Shown here: positions 26,776-35,867 of the stretch, in pieces
Layout: every line of letters begins with the position of its first letter
How positions within the stretch are numbered: the stretch's first letter is position 1
Assembly (NCBI GenBank): GCA_025933935.1
Contig: JAICYZ010000005.1
Location: forward strand, 1 to 42,690
Origin: Chitinophagaceae bacterium
Lineage (GTDB): Bacteria; Bacteroidota; Bacteroidia; Chitinophagales; Chitinophagaceae
Length of the DNA stretch: 42,690 bases
Direction: 5' to 3'
The notes under the pieces: model-generated
The model's database searches: none
Seen by the model: the letters and a program-made list of their open reading frames with translations, nothing else
Told to the model about the DNA's origin: nothing
Made by a program: the position numbers and the translations under genes

Positions 26776-27648
26776 TTATTTTTTCATTACCTCCGCCATT
26801 GTTTTCCCAATATCGGCGGGGCTTGCTACCACGTGAACGCCGCATTCAGCAAGGATTTTCATTTTTGCAGCAGCAGTATCTTCTGCACCGCCAACGATAG
26901 CGCCGGCGTGTCCCATTCTTCTTCCTGCAGGAGCAGTTTGCCCCGCTATAAAACCTACAACGGGCTTGCGGTTATTTTCTTTGATCCAGCGTGCGGCTTC
27001 TGCTTCCATTCCCCCACCAATTTCGCCAATCATTACAATCCCATCAGTTTCGGGATCATTCATAAAAAGTTCAACTGCTTCTTTAGTGGTAGTTCCGATA
27101 ATCGGATCGCCACCGATTCCAATGGCTGTTGAAATTCCCAATCCTGCTTTTGCTACCTGGTCTGCCGCTTCATAAGTAAGTGTACCAGACTTCGAAACAA
27201 TTCCAATCCTGCCTTTTTTGAAAATAAAGCCGGGCATGATTCCCACTTTACATTCATCGGCAGTTATAACTCCCGGGCAATTTGGTCCTATTAATCTTGA
27301 TGTAGTATCTAATAAATAATTTTTCACTTTTACCATGTCCTGTACAGGAATTCCTTCGGTAATACAAACAATCAAAGCAATTCCAGCATCAGCAGCTTCC
27401 ATAATGGCGTCTGCTGCAAAAGCCGGTGGTACAAAAATGATGCTTACATCAGCGCCTGTTACTTTTACTGCTTCTTCTACTGTGTTAAATACAGGCCTGT
27501 CAAGATGTGTTGTTCCACCTTTATTGGGAGTTACACCGCCTACTACTTTTGTTCCATATTCTATCATTTGTGACGCATGAAAAGTTCCTTCTGTTCCGGT
27601 AAATCCCTGCACCAATACCTTCGAATTTTTATTTACTAATACTGACAT
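26776..27648 (-). CDS. sucD: Succinate--CoA ligase alpha subunit
   Basis: A 290-residue subunit that carries the phosphohistidine of succinyl-CoA synthetase, the step after 2-oxoglutarate dehydrogenase. Family marks: [36 protein letters not shown] (CoA-binding Rossmann domain), [37 protein letters not shown] and His247 in [10 protein letters not shown], the phosphorylated residue. Length equals the usual 288-290. The beta subunit sucC is not adjacent; in many bacteria the two are paired, but separate loci are common in Bacteroidota. It has its own -7 element and terminator, so it appears to be a single-gene unit. Confidence 0.97.
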   Translation of the reverse strand: MSVLVNKNSKVLVQGFTGTEGTFHASQMIEYGTKVVGGVTPNKGGTTHLDRPVFNTVEEAVKVTGADVSIIFVPPAFAADAIMEAADAGIALIVCITEGIPVQDMVKVKNYLLDTTSRLIGPNCPGVITADECKVGIMPGFIFKKGRIGIVSKSGTLTYEAADQVAKAGLGISTAIGIGGDPIIGTTTKEAVELFMNDPETDGIVMIGEIGGGMEAEAARWIKENNRKPVVGFIAGQTAPAGRRMGHAGAIVGGAEDTAAAKMKILAECGVHVVASPADIGKTMAEVMKK

Positions 27649-27669
27649 GAAGTTTATTTAAAAGTTGTG

Positions 27670-27677
27670 CAAATATA
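27670..27677 (-). promoter_or_regulatory. -7 element of the sucD promoter
   Basis: TATATTTG on the minus strand (27677-27670) matches TAnnTTTG; the transcript would begin near 27663 and the leader is about 15 nt. The region where the -33 TTG should lie is occupied by an octamer array (27680-27743) and has no TTG at the normal distance. Confidence 0.55.
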
Positions 27678-27679
27678 AG

Positions 27680-27743
27680 TAATTAGCTAATTAGCTAATG
27701 AGCTGATGAGGTAATTAGCCAATATGCTGACATGCTAATTAAA
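27680..27743. repeat. TAATTAGC octamer array between sucD and thyA
   Basis: Eight in-phase 8-nt units: TAATTAGC twice, TAATGAGC, TGATGAGG, TAATTAGC, CAATATGC, TGACATGC, TAATTAAA. It begins two bases upstream of the sucD -7 box and fills nearly half of the divergent spacer. Confidence 0.8.
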
Positions 27744-27795
27744 CAGCAATTTGACAAACTCCTTCAAATTTTCACATTATTCTTAACTTGCGCGC

Positions 27796-28605
27796 ATGCA
27801 GCAATATCTTCAACTTTTACAAAAAATCATCAATACCGGCGTTGACAAAAGTGACCGTACCGGCACGGGAACACGCAGTTTATTTGGCTACCAAATGCGC
27901 TTTGATTTGAAGGAAGGTTTCCCGTTGGTAACTACCAAAAAACTTCATTTAAAAAGTATTATTTATGAATTGTTGTGGTTTTTGAAAGGTGATACCAATA
28001 TTGAATATTTACAAAAAAACGGTGTAAGAATTTGGGATGAGTGGGCAGATAAAAATGGAAATCTTGGTCCCGTTTATGGAAAACAGTGGAGAAGCTGGGA
28101 TGGAGCAAATGGAAAAACAGTTGACCAGGTTTCAGAATTAATCGAACAATTAAAAACGAATCCAGACAGCCGGCGGTTAATTATCAGCGCATGGAATGTT
28201 GCTGATCTTCCAGAGATGAAATTGATGCCATGCCATTGTTTGTTTCAGTTTTATACCTCGTCCGCGGAAGGCGGAAAGAGAAGGCTATCCTGCCAGTTGT
28301 ATCAAAGAAGTGCGGATGTGTTCCTGGGAGTACCTTTCAATATTGCATCTTACGCATTGCTAACGATGATGATAGCACAAGTTTGTGATATGGAATCCGG
28401 AGAATTTATTCATTCTTTTGGCGACGTGCATCTTTATAAAAATCATTTTGAACAGGCAGAATTACAACTTACAAGAATACCATTTCCCCTTCCTCAAATG
28501 AAATTAACTCCGGACGTAAAAAATATTTTTGATTTTAAATTTGAAGATTTTGAATTGATCAATTATCAAAGCCATCCCGGGATAAAAGCACCGGTAGCAG
28601 TATAA
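27796..28605 (+). CDS. thyA: Thymidylate synthase
   Basis: A 269-residue enzyme that methylates dUMP to dTMP with methylene-tetrahydrofolate. Conserved parts: [12 protein letters not shown], the phosphate/folate segment [34 protein letters not shown], catalytic Cys146 in [28 protein letters not shown] and DVHLYKNH. A short insertion ([10 protein letters not shown]) follows the catalytic loop and explains why it is 5 residues longer than E. coli ThyA (264). The usual partner folA is not next to it; the following gene is convergent. Confidence 0.97.
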   Translation: MQQYLQLLQKIINTGVDKSDRTGTGTRSLFGYQMRFDLKEGFPLVTTKKLHLKSIIYELLWFLKGDTNIEYLQKNGVRIWDEWADKNGNLGPVYGKQWRSWDGANGKTVDQVSELIEQLKTNPDSRRLIISAWNVADLPEMKLMPCHCLFQFYTSSAEGGKRRLSCQLYQRSADVFLGVPFNIASYALLTMMIAQVCDMESGEFIHSFGDVHLYKNHFEQAELQLTRIPFPLPQMKLTPDVKNIFDFKFEDFELINYQSHPGIKAPVAV

Positions 28606-28632
28606 TGACAGCGATCATGTAACTCTTCACCA

Positions 28633-29412
28633 TTAAACATTTGCAGGATCCTGGTTAAACATCGTACACATTAATTTAAAAAGTTCCGGATGATTTTCTT
28701 TGAACAATTTAGGCTGGTTAAAAAAATATTCGGATGCAACTGCGAGGAATTCGGCTTTGTTGCTTGAAGCATAATAATTGATATCAGAACGGCCTTCAAG
28801 AATTGATTGCATATTTCTATTTATCAGTTCGATCCACGTTGAATTGTATTTTCTGTTGAGCAATGCTTCGGGCAAACCATCGACATCGCCATCTTCTTTG
28901 TCCAGCAAATGAACAAATTCATGGATTCCGGTATTTTCTTTTGCCGCTTCCGTTTGAAATCCGAATTGCAACGCCTGCTTTGATAAAATCATCACTTGTT
29001 GCATTGGCCCATTTCCAATCATTCCTAAGGTATTCTGTTCATAACCGGAAGCAAGAAACTGATCTTTATTAAATGAACCAGGATAAAGAAGTACATTTCG
29101 CAGGTTATAATATTTCCATTTATTAAAACCAAAAACGGGAATAACCGCGCTGGAAGCGATTAAAAGCTTATCAAGTTCATCTACCTGCGTATCAATTCCA
29201 TCAATGCGCACATATCCCAAAAACTCTTTTATTTTTTCTTCAAAAATTGATTTATTTTTTTCTGAAAGCCTGTAATAATAAGAAACGTTTTGGTTCAAGA
29301 GTTCTTTATGATTTTTGGTAAGAACAATTTTTTTAGCTGGCTTTTTATAAAAAATAAAAAACAAAATCAATACAGTTAGAACGATTAAAACTATAACAGG
29401 TGCGATATTCAT
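28633..29412 (-). CDS. MtfA-like zinc metallopeptidase (M90 family), membrane-anchored
   Basis: A 259-residue protein with an N-terminal membrane helix (NIAPVIVLIVLTVLILFFIFY) and an MtfA/M90 domain. The metal site is HEFVH in GIHEFVHLLDKEDGDVDGLP, and the upstream segment VRIDGIDTQVDELDKLLIASSAVIPVFGFNKWKYYNLRNVLLYPGSF is characteristic of the family. E. coli MtfA is cytosolic, binds the repressor Mlc and has weak aminopeptidase activity; here the helix would tether the domain at the membrane, most likely on the cytoplasmic side judging by the Lys-rich stretch after it. The sensing partner is unknown. Convergent with thyA. A TAnnTTTG match at 29456-29449 (minus strand) may be its -7 box. Confidence 0.88.
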   Translation of the reverse strand: MNIAPVIVLIVLTVLILFFIFYKKPAKKIVLTKNHKELLNQNVSYYYRLSEKNKSIFEEKIKEFLGYVRIDGIDTQVDELDKLLIASSAVIPVFGFNKWKYYNLRNVLLYPGSFNKDQFLASGYEQNTLGMIGNGPMQQVMILSKQALQFGFQTEAAKENTGIHEFVHLLDKEDGDVDGLPEALLNRKYNSTWIELINRNMQSILEGRSDINYYASSNKAEFLAVASEYFFNQPKLFKENHPELFKLMCTMFNQDPANV

Positions 29413-29588
29413 TTTTGCATACTGTAATTATAAGAAAACATTTTTGTTCAAAATTACTTTTCAATATAGTCGATTTTGGCTTTTCCATTATAAAATAAAA
29501 AAACAGAAAGTTATATTATTTGTCTTTTTGCTGCAATCAGTAAAAGCTGCAAAAAAAATATTAAACTTGTACCTTTTAAATTCGAAAA

Positions 29589-31202
29589 ATGCCGAAATCT
29601 ATTATCAACATATTTTTATTTCCCATTTTGGTTTTCATCTTTTTCGTTTCATGTGTTTCAACAAAATCCGGCACTCAAGTACATTCAGCAAATTCAAATA
29701 ATGAGATTATCTATCATGTTTTTCAAAGAAGTTTTTACGACAGCAATGGCGATGAAATCGGCGACCTGAAAGGGCTTCGCGACAAATTAGATTATTTGCA
29801 AGATCTTGGAGTGACATCTATTCAATTGCTGCCTTTGTATCAATCTCCTTTCTATCACAATTATTTCACCAATGATTTTTATAAGATTGATTCAACATTC
29901 GGAACGATGAACGATTATATTTCTTTGGTAAAAGAAGTGCATCGCCGCGGAATGAAAATTTATATGGACATGGAAACGCAATATGTTACCGACGATCATC
30001 CGTGGTATAAGGATTCCTACAATAATTTGAAATCTCCCTACAGCAATTACCTGGTTTGGGCCGATTCGGCACATACGCAAACAGAAAAGATTGTGATGGA
30101 TCTTACTGAATTGAAAGGTTACAACGGAGTAATAAAAAAACTGATCATGGTCAACCTGGACAATCCGGCAATTCTTGATTATAATATCAAATTGTATTCT
30201 TTCTGGCTCGATCCAAATAAAGATGGGGAATTCGATGATGGTGTTGATGGATTTCGTTTCGACCACATGATGAATGATCTTGACAATCGCGGCCGCGTTA
30301 CCAACACTTTCGAAAATTTTTGGAAACCGTTAATTACTGCGATAAAAAAAGTAAATCCAAAAATTACCAATGTTGCAGAACAAGCGGAATGGAATTCATG
30401 GCCTGCAGATTATATTACCAAAGCCGGCGTTGACCGGGTTTATTCTTTTAAATTAATGGGTGGCATTCGTTCTTTTAATAAAAAATATTTGGCACTGATG
30501 GCTGATTCTGCTTTTCATGTTTTTACAAAAGGAGCGCATCAGATCATTTTCATCGAAAACCACGATCTGCCAAGGTTTGCAAACCAGGTAAATGGATTTC
30601 TTCCGAAATTAAAAATGGCAGCTGCTTTAAATTTATTACTCGGGCAAACTCCTTCGATTTATTACGGGCAGGAATTGGGAATGAACGGAAAAGGCGAATG
30701 GCAAAAATGGGGAATGACGGATGCCAACGAAATTCCTGATCGTGAAGCATTTGAATGGTATAAATCCGACACAGGAAAAGGAATGGCATTATGGTATAAA
30801 AATTCAGGGCCGTGGTGGGACAATCGTTATGCTAAGCCAAATGATGGCATTTCGTTGGAAGAAGAAAAATCGGATCCGAATTCAATTTATAATTTTTATA
30901 AAAAGATGATCGCAATTAGAAAAAATAACCCGGTAATTTCAACTGGAAGTTATAAAACCCTTGTCAATACTAATGATCAAGTCTTTGCATATCAGCGATT
31001 TGATTCATTAAACAGGATTGTCGTTCTAGTAAATTTTTCTAATTCGCAGCAAAATACAGAAGTAAATTTTGCAGGAGGAAATCCAGAAAATAAAAATGTT
31101 CAACTGTTAAATGGAAATGTTCTTCCTGCTTTTTCTGAAAATAAATTTTCCGTGAAATTGCCAGCTTATGGAATTGAAGTGATTAAAATAACTGCTAACT
31201 AA
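29589..31202 (+). CDS. GH13 alpha-amylase family lipoprotein
   Basis: A 537-residue glycoside hydrolase acting on alpha-glucans. The N-terminus is a lipoprotein signal (hydrophobic run then F-V-S-C), so the enzyme is anchored in a membrane facing the periplasm or the outside. The barrel starts at IIYHVFQRSFYDSNGDEIGDLKGLRDKLDYLQDLG. Catalytic residues: nucleophile Asp225 in GVDGFRFDHM, acid/base Glu264 in NVAEQAEW and Asp326 in IENHDLPRF. The C-terminal ~90 residues form the usual beta domain (VFAYQRFDSLNRIVVLVNFS). GH31 starts 15 nt downstream, so the two are an operon for alpha-glucoside breakdown. No SusC/SusD pair is in the window. Confidence 0.94.
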   Translation: MPKSIINIFLFPILVFIFFVSCVSTKSGTQVHSANSNNEIIYHVFQRSFYDSNGDEIGDLKGLRDKLDYLQDLGVTSIQLLPLYQSPFYHNYFTNDFYKIDSTFGTMNDYISLVKEVHRRGMKIYMDMETQYVTDDHPWYKDSYNNLKSPYSNYLVWADSAHTQTEKIVMDLTELKGYNGVIKKLIMVNLDNPAILDYNIKLYSFWLDPNKDGEFDDGVDGFRFDHMMNDLDNRGRVTNTFENFWKPLITAIKKVNPKITNVAEQAEWNSWPADYITKAGVDRVYSFKLMGGIRSFNKKYLALMADSAFHVFTKGAHQIIFIENHDLPRFANQVNGFLPKLKMAAALNLLLGQTPSIYYGQELGMNGKGEWQKWGMTDANEIPDREAFEWYKSDTGKGMALWYKNSGPWWDNRYAKPNDGISLEEEKSDPNSIYNFYKKMIAIRKNNPVISTGSYKTLVNTNDQVFAYQRFDSLNRIVVLVNFSNSQQNTEVNFAGGNPENKNVQLLNGNVLPAFSENKFSVKLPAYGIEVIKITAN

Positions 31203-31217
31203 GAACTTCGAAGTAAA

Positions 31218-33533
31218 ATGCAACAATCAAAATTTCTGAATCATCCTCTCGACATCATAGATGATTTTTATGAATTGGAAAATGAATATTTTGTTTCCGG
31301 AGAAGTAAAAGATTTTAATGCAAAAAAAGGAGACGGGAAAATTGAATGGAATTATCATCGTTGGCAAATGGATTGGTTTTTTAATAAAATTGATATGCAC
31401 TTGCAGAAGGCACATCAAAAAGAAGCGCCTTTCCAGGATTATGAATCACATCCTGTTTGTAAATTTTCTTTGTCATTTATTAATTCAAGAACAATCAGGC
31501 TTCGTTTGAAAACAACGTCTGCATTGCAACAGGAGCATTCTTCGTTGATGCTGGATGGCGAACCGCAATTAAAAGGCGGCTGGAAAATCAAAGATGATGT
31601 TGAAAAAACAATTTATAAAAGTGAAGATGGTTTATTGATCTTGAATAAAAAGAATTTCAAAATTGATTTGTTTGATGCCGCGGGGAAATTATTAACATCA
31701 ACAAATAGTTTTGAAGAACTGGAAGGAATGCATTCAAAAAAATATCCTTTTCTTTTTATAAAAAGATCAACAGATTATTCGAGAAGTATTGCCGCATCAT
31801 TTTCATTAATGACTGATGAAAAGATCTTTGGTTGCGGTGAATCTTTTACAGGACTGAATAAACGAGGACAGAAAATCGTTCTCTGGGCTTGCGATACGCA
31901 AAGCACTGCCAGTAAACAAATGTATAAGCCTGTTCCCTTTTTTATGAGCAGCAGAGGCTATGGAATGTTTGTTCACACTACATCTCCCGTGACAATGGAT
32001 TTTGGCTACACGCATGAAGGAAGCAAAACTTTATTTGTTGGGGATGATGAATTGGACATTTTTTTCTTCATTGGCTCTCCAAAAGAAATTCTTTCTGAAT
32101 ACACAAATATCACCGGCAAAAGTTCGATGCCGCCGCTTTGGAGTTTTGGTTTATGGATGAGCCGTTTTACTTATCGTTCTGAAAAAGAAGTGATAACGGT
32201 TGCTGAAAAATTAAGAAAAAATAAAGTGCCATGTGATGTAATTCACATCGATGCAGGATGGTTTAAAAGCGGCATTAACTGTGATTTTGAATTTAATGAA
32301 AAAGCATATCCTCATCCCCGAAAAATGATTGCTGAATTAAAAGAAGATGGATTCAAAACATCGCTCTGGCAAATTCCATATTTCACGCCCTTGAATCCAA
32401 TATTTAATGAAGTGGTAAAAAAGAAATTGTACGTCAAAGATGGTAATGGAAACGTAGCAACAGAAGATGCAATTTTGGATTTTTCAAATCCTGAAACTAT
32501 TGAATGGTATTCAAAAAAAATAAAAGCACTTTTACGTTTAGGCGTCTCCGTTATAAAGACAGATTTTGGTGAAGCGGCGCCCCTGAAAGGTTTATACGCA
32601 TCGGGTCGAAGCGGTTTTTATGAACACAATAATTATCCGTTGCGATACACACAATTAGTAAGCAAAATAACACAGGAAATCAATCACGAAAATCTGATCT
32701 GGTCTCGCAGTTCGTGGGCCGGCGGACAAAGAAATCCGGTTCATTGGGGCGGCGATGCAGAAGTTTCTGATGCAGGAATGGCGGGTACATTAAGAGGAGG
32801 ACTATCTTTGGGGTTAAGCGGATTTTCTTTTTGGAGTCATGATATTGGCGGATTTTCGGGGTCTCCAAAAGAAGAACTTTTTAAACGATGGGCTTTCTTC
32901 GGCATGTTTACTTCACACAGTCGTGTTCATGGTTTTCCGCCACGCGAGCCCTGGGAATTCAGTGATGAATTTTTGAAACTTTTCAGAATGATGGTAGAGA
33001 TGCGTTACAGATTGATGCCATACATTTTTACACAAGCTTTCATTGCTTCACAAAATGGCTGGCCGATGTTGAAAGCGATGTTTTTAAATTACGCTGATGA
33101 TCCTACGACCTGGACTCTGGAAGATCAGTTTATGTTTGGAGAAGATCTTTTAATTGCTCCGATTATGGAAGAAAACTGTATCCAAAGAAAAGTGTATTTA
33201 CCGAAAGGGAAATGGATCAATTATCTGACAAATGAAGTTTATGATGGGTTACAATGGATTGATATTAAAACAGGAGAATTGCCGGGAATCGTTTTGGTAA
33301 AAAATGGTTCAGTGATCCCGCATATTGCTTTGGCGCAATCCACTGAATTTATGGATTGGGAAAATATAGAGCTGGTGATTTTTGATACGGAAAATACAAG
33401 TATCAAAGGATTCTTTTATCATCCTGCGCTGAAAATACATCCGGTAGAATTGATTTGTAAAAATGGTAAATGGAAGGTCGCTTCATTTTCCGATACAAAA
33501 ATTAAACTCGATATCAGAAGCTTTGATGAATAA
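31218..33533 (+). CDS. GH31 alpha-glucosidase/alpha-xylosidase
   Basis: A 771-residue retaining glycosidase with an N-terminal beta-sandwich, a central barrel and C-terminal beta domains. The nucleophile is Asp449 in VIKTDFGEAAP and the acid/base is Asp513 in WGGDAEVSD; the 64-residue distance matches YicI-like enzymes. KTDFGE is the form found in alpha-xylosidases such as YicI, but close alpha-glucosidases share it, so the substrate is open. SRVHGFPPREPWEF and MPYIFTQAF are further GH31 marks. No signal peptide is visible, so it probably acts in the cytoplasm on products released by the upstream GH13 lipoprotein, from which it is separated by 15 nt. Confidence 0.94.
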   Translation: MQQSKFLNHPLDIIDDFYELENEYFVSGEVKDFNAKKGDGKIEWNYHRWQMDWFFNKIDMHLQKAHQKEAPFQDYESHPVCKFSLSFINSRTIRLRLKTTSALQQEHSSLMLDGEPQLKGGWKIKDDVEKTIYKSEDGLLILNKKNFKIDLFDAAGKLLTSTNSFEELEGMHSKKYPFLFIKRSTDYSRSIAASFSLMTDEKIFGCGESFTGLNKRGQKIVLWACDTQSTASKQMYKPVPFFMSSRGYGMFVHTTSPVTMDFGYTHEGSKTLFVGDDELDIFFFIGSPKEILSEYTNITGKSSMPPLWSFGLWMSRFTYRSEKEVITVAEKLRKNKVPCDVIHIDAGWFKSGINCDFEFNEKAYPHPRKMIAELKEDGFKTSLWQIPYFTPLNPIFNEVVKKKLYVKDGNGNVATEDAILDFSNPETIEWYSKKIKALLRLGVSVIKTDFGEAAPLKGLYASGRSGFYEHNNYPLRYTQLVSKITQEINHENLIWSRSSWAGGQRNPVHWGGDAEVSDAGMAGTLRGGLSLGLSGFSFWSHDIGGFSGSPKEELFKRWAFFGMFTSHSRVHGFPPREPWEFSDEFLKLFRMMVEMRYRLMPYIFTQAFIASQNGWPMLKAMFLNYADDPTTWTLEDQFMFGEDLLIAPIMEENCIQRKVYLPKGKWINYLTNEVYDGLQWIDIKTGELPGIVLVKNGSVIPHIALAQSTEFMDWENIELVIFDTENTSIKGFFYHPALKIHPVELICKNGKWKVASFSDTKIKLDIRSFDE

Positions 33534-33607
33534 GATTTACTATTTCAGTAAACAAATAAATAACCGGTATTTCGAATATACCTTTCCCTATAAAACAATT
33601 TCAAACT

Positions 33608-34606
33608 ATGCCTTTTTCTCTTTTTAATCCTTTTGAAACTCTATATTTTAATGCTGAAACGTGTTTTTTAACCGGCGAGGATTTGCAATCTGAGAATGAT
33701 CAGGTTTGTATTTTTTCCGACTGGATCCTGGATCGTTTTTCTTTGAAAAATAAAAAATTTAAAATGATGGATCAGGTAACCGCTATCCATTATGAAGATT
33801 TGAAATTGCCGTGTTCAGCGGCTGTAAAAAATGCTTTAAATATTTTGGATGAAGAAATAAAAGAAGCTTTTAATGAAGGATTTGATGCAGTAGAAAAAAT
33901 TGCTGAAGAAAGCTTGTTTCTTTGGATGGGAAAATTGGTTTATGGGGTTTTGTATCATGATCTCAATCTTGAAATAAGACGCTCTGCTAAAAATCCAAAA
34001 GTAAAAGAGTTTAAGCTTTCGCCTTTATTGAAGGAGCGGTTTGGTAAATTCCATTTAATGTTACAATCCCTTGTTGTTCCGATGGAATTTAAAGGTAATA
34101 AACCATGGAGTATAGAAGTTGTGAAACTAAAATATTCGCAGGATACTTTTAATTATAAAGATGAGCCGACTAATTTAAATTTTTCTCTCGGGATGAATGG
34201 CTTTGGAATCATTGCTTGTCTTCAGGACAATGGCGCGGTTGGAAAAAAAGAAAAAGACATTCTCACGAAAGTTTCGGGTAAAATTCTGCATCCGATACAA
34301 TTTGAAGAACTATGTGCGCGATTCCTTTATTCAAATTATTTATTAAAAAAACGTCCTCAACATCTAGTTGAAGTACAGGATGAAAAAGTAATTATTGAAT
34401 CGCTTCCTCTGCCTGAAACTATTGCTGATCGTGCGTTTGGTGCATGGGACGACAATATGTTTTCCCGCGTTTTAGCAGAATACTGGCAACCGTGGGGTTT
34501 TACGAAGGATCAAATTATTACTCCTCCTGATTCACCTCTCAGTTTTTTAGAAAATGATTACACTGGTGTGTTTATTGAACCGGAGTCAATAAAATTGCCA
34601 TTTTAA
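33608..34606 (+). CDS. Conserved-looking protein of unknown function
   Basis: A 332-residue soluble protein that I do not recognise. It has no signal peptide or membrane segment. The N-terminal part contains CFLTGEDLQSENDQVCIFSDWILDRF (Cys19, Cys34), then an acidic helical stretch about 70-125, and the end is YTGVFIEPESIKLPF. Codon use and base composition match its neighbours, and the frame is long and clean, so it is a real gene. It follows the GH31 gene by 74 nt on the same strand and precedes a patatin; neither neighbour suggests a firm role. Confidence 0.75.
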   Translation: MPFSLFNPFETLYFNAETCFLTGEDLQSENDQVCIFSDWILDRFSLKNKKFKMMDQVTAIHYEDLKLPCSAAVKNALNILDEEIKEAFNEGFDAVEKIAEESLFLWMGKLVYGVLYHDLNLEIRRSAKNPKVKEFKLSPLLKERFGKFHLMLQSLVVPMEFKGNKPWSIEVVKLKYSQDTFNYKDEPTNLNFSLGMNGFGIIACLQDNGAVGKKEKDILTKVSGKILHPIQFEELCARFLYSNYLLKKRPQHLVEVQDEKVIIESLPLPETIADRAFGAWDDNMFSRVLAEYWQPWGFTKDQIITPPDSPLSFLENDYTGVFIEPESIKLPF

Positions 34607-34769
34607 GATTTTAAGATCAGCTTTGATTTTCGTGGTGGTTCTCATATTTTTATCAAACAATTAGGAGTGAACTGGACTGGTTTTTGTAACCATATTTTAA
34701 AAGAACGGCTTTATTTTTTATCTTCCTATTTTATTTGGTGAATGTTTACGCCTCGAAAAATAGAATGTT

Positions 34770-35705
34770 ATGAAAGCATTAGTGATATCCGGTGGTGGAA
34801 GCAAAGGGGCTTTCGCCGGGGGCATTGCAGAACATTTGATTAAGGATTGTGCTAACTCTTATGATCTTCTTGTTGGGTCGTCGGCAGGAAGCCTGCTTTT
34901 GCCTCATGTAGCCTTAGGAAATATTGAAAAAATTAAAAAAATTTTCACTACTGTAAAGCAGGAAGATGTTTTTAACGTATCACCTTTCAATACAAAAGAA
35001 ACCAACGGCAGTTATTTTAAAAGTATCAACCAATTTGCCATTCTTCGCAATATTCTTAAAGGTCATCTGACCTTTGGAGAAAGTGAAAATCTTCGAAATT
35101 TAATTTTCCAAAATCTCACTAAAGAAGAATTTGATAAAATAAGCTTGTTACAAAAAAAAGTAATTGTTACGGTATCGAATCTTACGAAACAAAAAGTAGA
35201 ATATTTTAATACACGCGACAGTACTTATGAAGATTTCTGTAACTGGACCTGGGCTTCCGCAAATGCAGTACCCTACATGAGCGTGTATGAACACGATGGT
35301 TGTCAATATGCCGATGGCGGTTTTGGAAACCACATTCCAATTAATTGCGCATTGGAAAATGGTGTTACGGATATGGACGTCATCATACTTGAAGGAGAAA
35401 ATGAAATACATAACCTGCCGCTTGCACACAATCCGTTTTCGCTCGTAATGCAAACGATTAGTTTTATGAGTAATCAGATAAGCATGAAAGACCGGATCAT
35501 AGGAAGATTGATGGGTTTGAGCCGTGAACTCGACATCCGCATTTATTTTACGCCAAAACATTTAACCAATAATCCATTTGTTTTCAGACCGGAACTGATG
35601 AGTAAATGGTGGGACGACGGGCTTGAGTTTGCAAGAAATAATAAACCTGTCACATATAATCATCGCCCGAATGCGAAATCCAATGGACAGGCAGCGGTAA
35701 GTTGA
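34770..35705 (+). CDS. Patatin-like phospholipase
   Basis: A 311-residue serine lipase with the bacterial patatin fold. The oxyanion loop SGGGSKGAFAGG (7-18), nucleophile Ser38 in GSSAG (36-40) and Asp182 in YADGGFGNHIP (the DGG motif) form the Ser-Asp dyad. There is no signal peptide, so it should act inside the cell or at the inner face of the membrane as an acyl-lipid hydrolase, as in RssA-type and YchK-type proteins; the substrate is not visible. The C-terminus (about residues 230-311) is less conserved and basic. The stop codon lies at the start of a short heptamer array (35702-35722). Confidence 0.92.
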   Translation: MKALVISGGGSKGAFAGGIAEHLIKDCANSYDLLVGSSAGSLLLPHVALGNIEKIKKIFTTVKQEDVFNVSPFNTKETNGSYFKSINQFAILRNILKGHLTFGESENLRNLIFQNLTKEEFDKISLLQKKVIVTVSNLTKQKVEYFNTRDSTYEDFCNWTWASANAVPYMSVYEHDGCQYADGGFGNHIPINCALENGVTDMDVIILEGENEIHNLPLAHNPFSLVMQTISFMSNQISMKDRIIGRLMGLSRELDIRIYFTPKHLTNNPFVFRPELMSKWWDDGLEFARNNKPVTYNHRPNAKSNGQAAVS

Positions 35706-35722
35706 TCGTTGGTTGTTGAAGG
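35702..35722. repeat. Short TTGAAGG-type heptamer array over the patatin stop codon
   Basis: Three units TTGATCG, TTGGTTG, TTGAAGG. The patatin stop TGA (35703-35705) falls inside the first unit. Short and degenerate, accepted because the unit is the same family as the longer arrays. Confidence 0.4.
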
Positions 35723-35820
35723 CGCCGGTAAAAGCACAAATAAGTACAATTTTTATTTTCAAATAACAAAAGCAAAAATCTCTTACTGAAACTATTATCG
35801 GATAAGCAAATCGTTTTTCT

Positions 35821-35828
35821 TATTTTTG
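35821..35828 (+). promoter_or_regulatory. -7 element upstream of the second E2 gene
   Basis: TATTTTTG matches TAnnTTTG and lies 39 nt before ATG 35868, giving a leader of about 33 nt. No TTG is found at the expected -33 distance. Confidence 0.45.
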
Positions 35829-35867
35829 AAGCGTCGGTTTTGATCAGTTTAATCTTAAATTATTTTT

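Noticed and set aside
26452-26845. Two short minus-strand frames between the RRM gene and sucD
   Set aside because: They run through two terminators, one overlaps sucD in another frame, and neither resembles a protein family.
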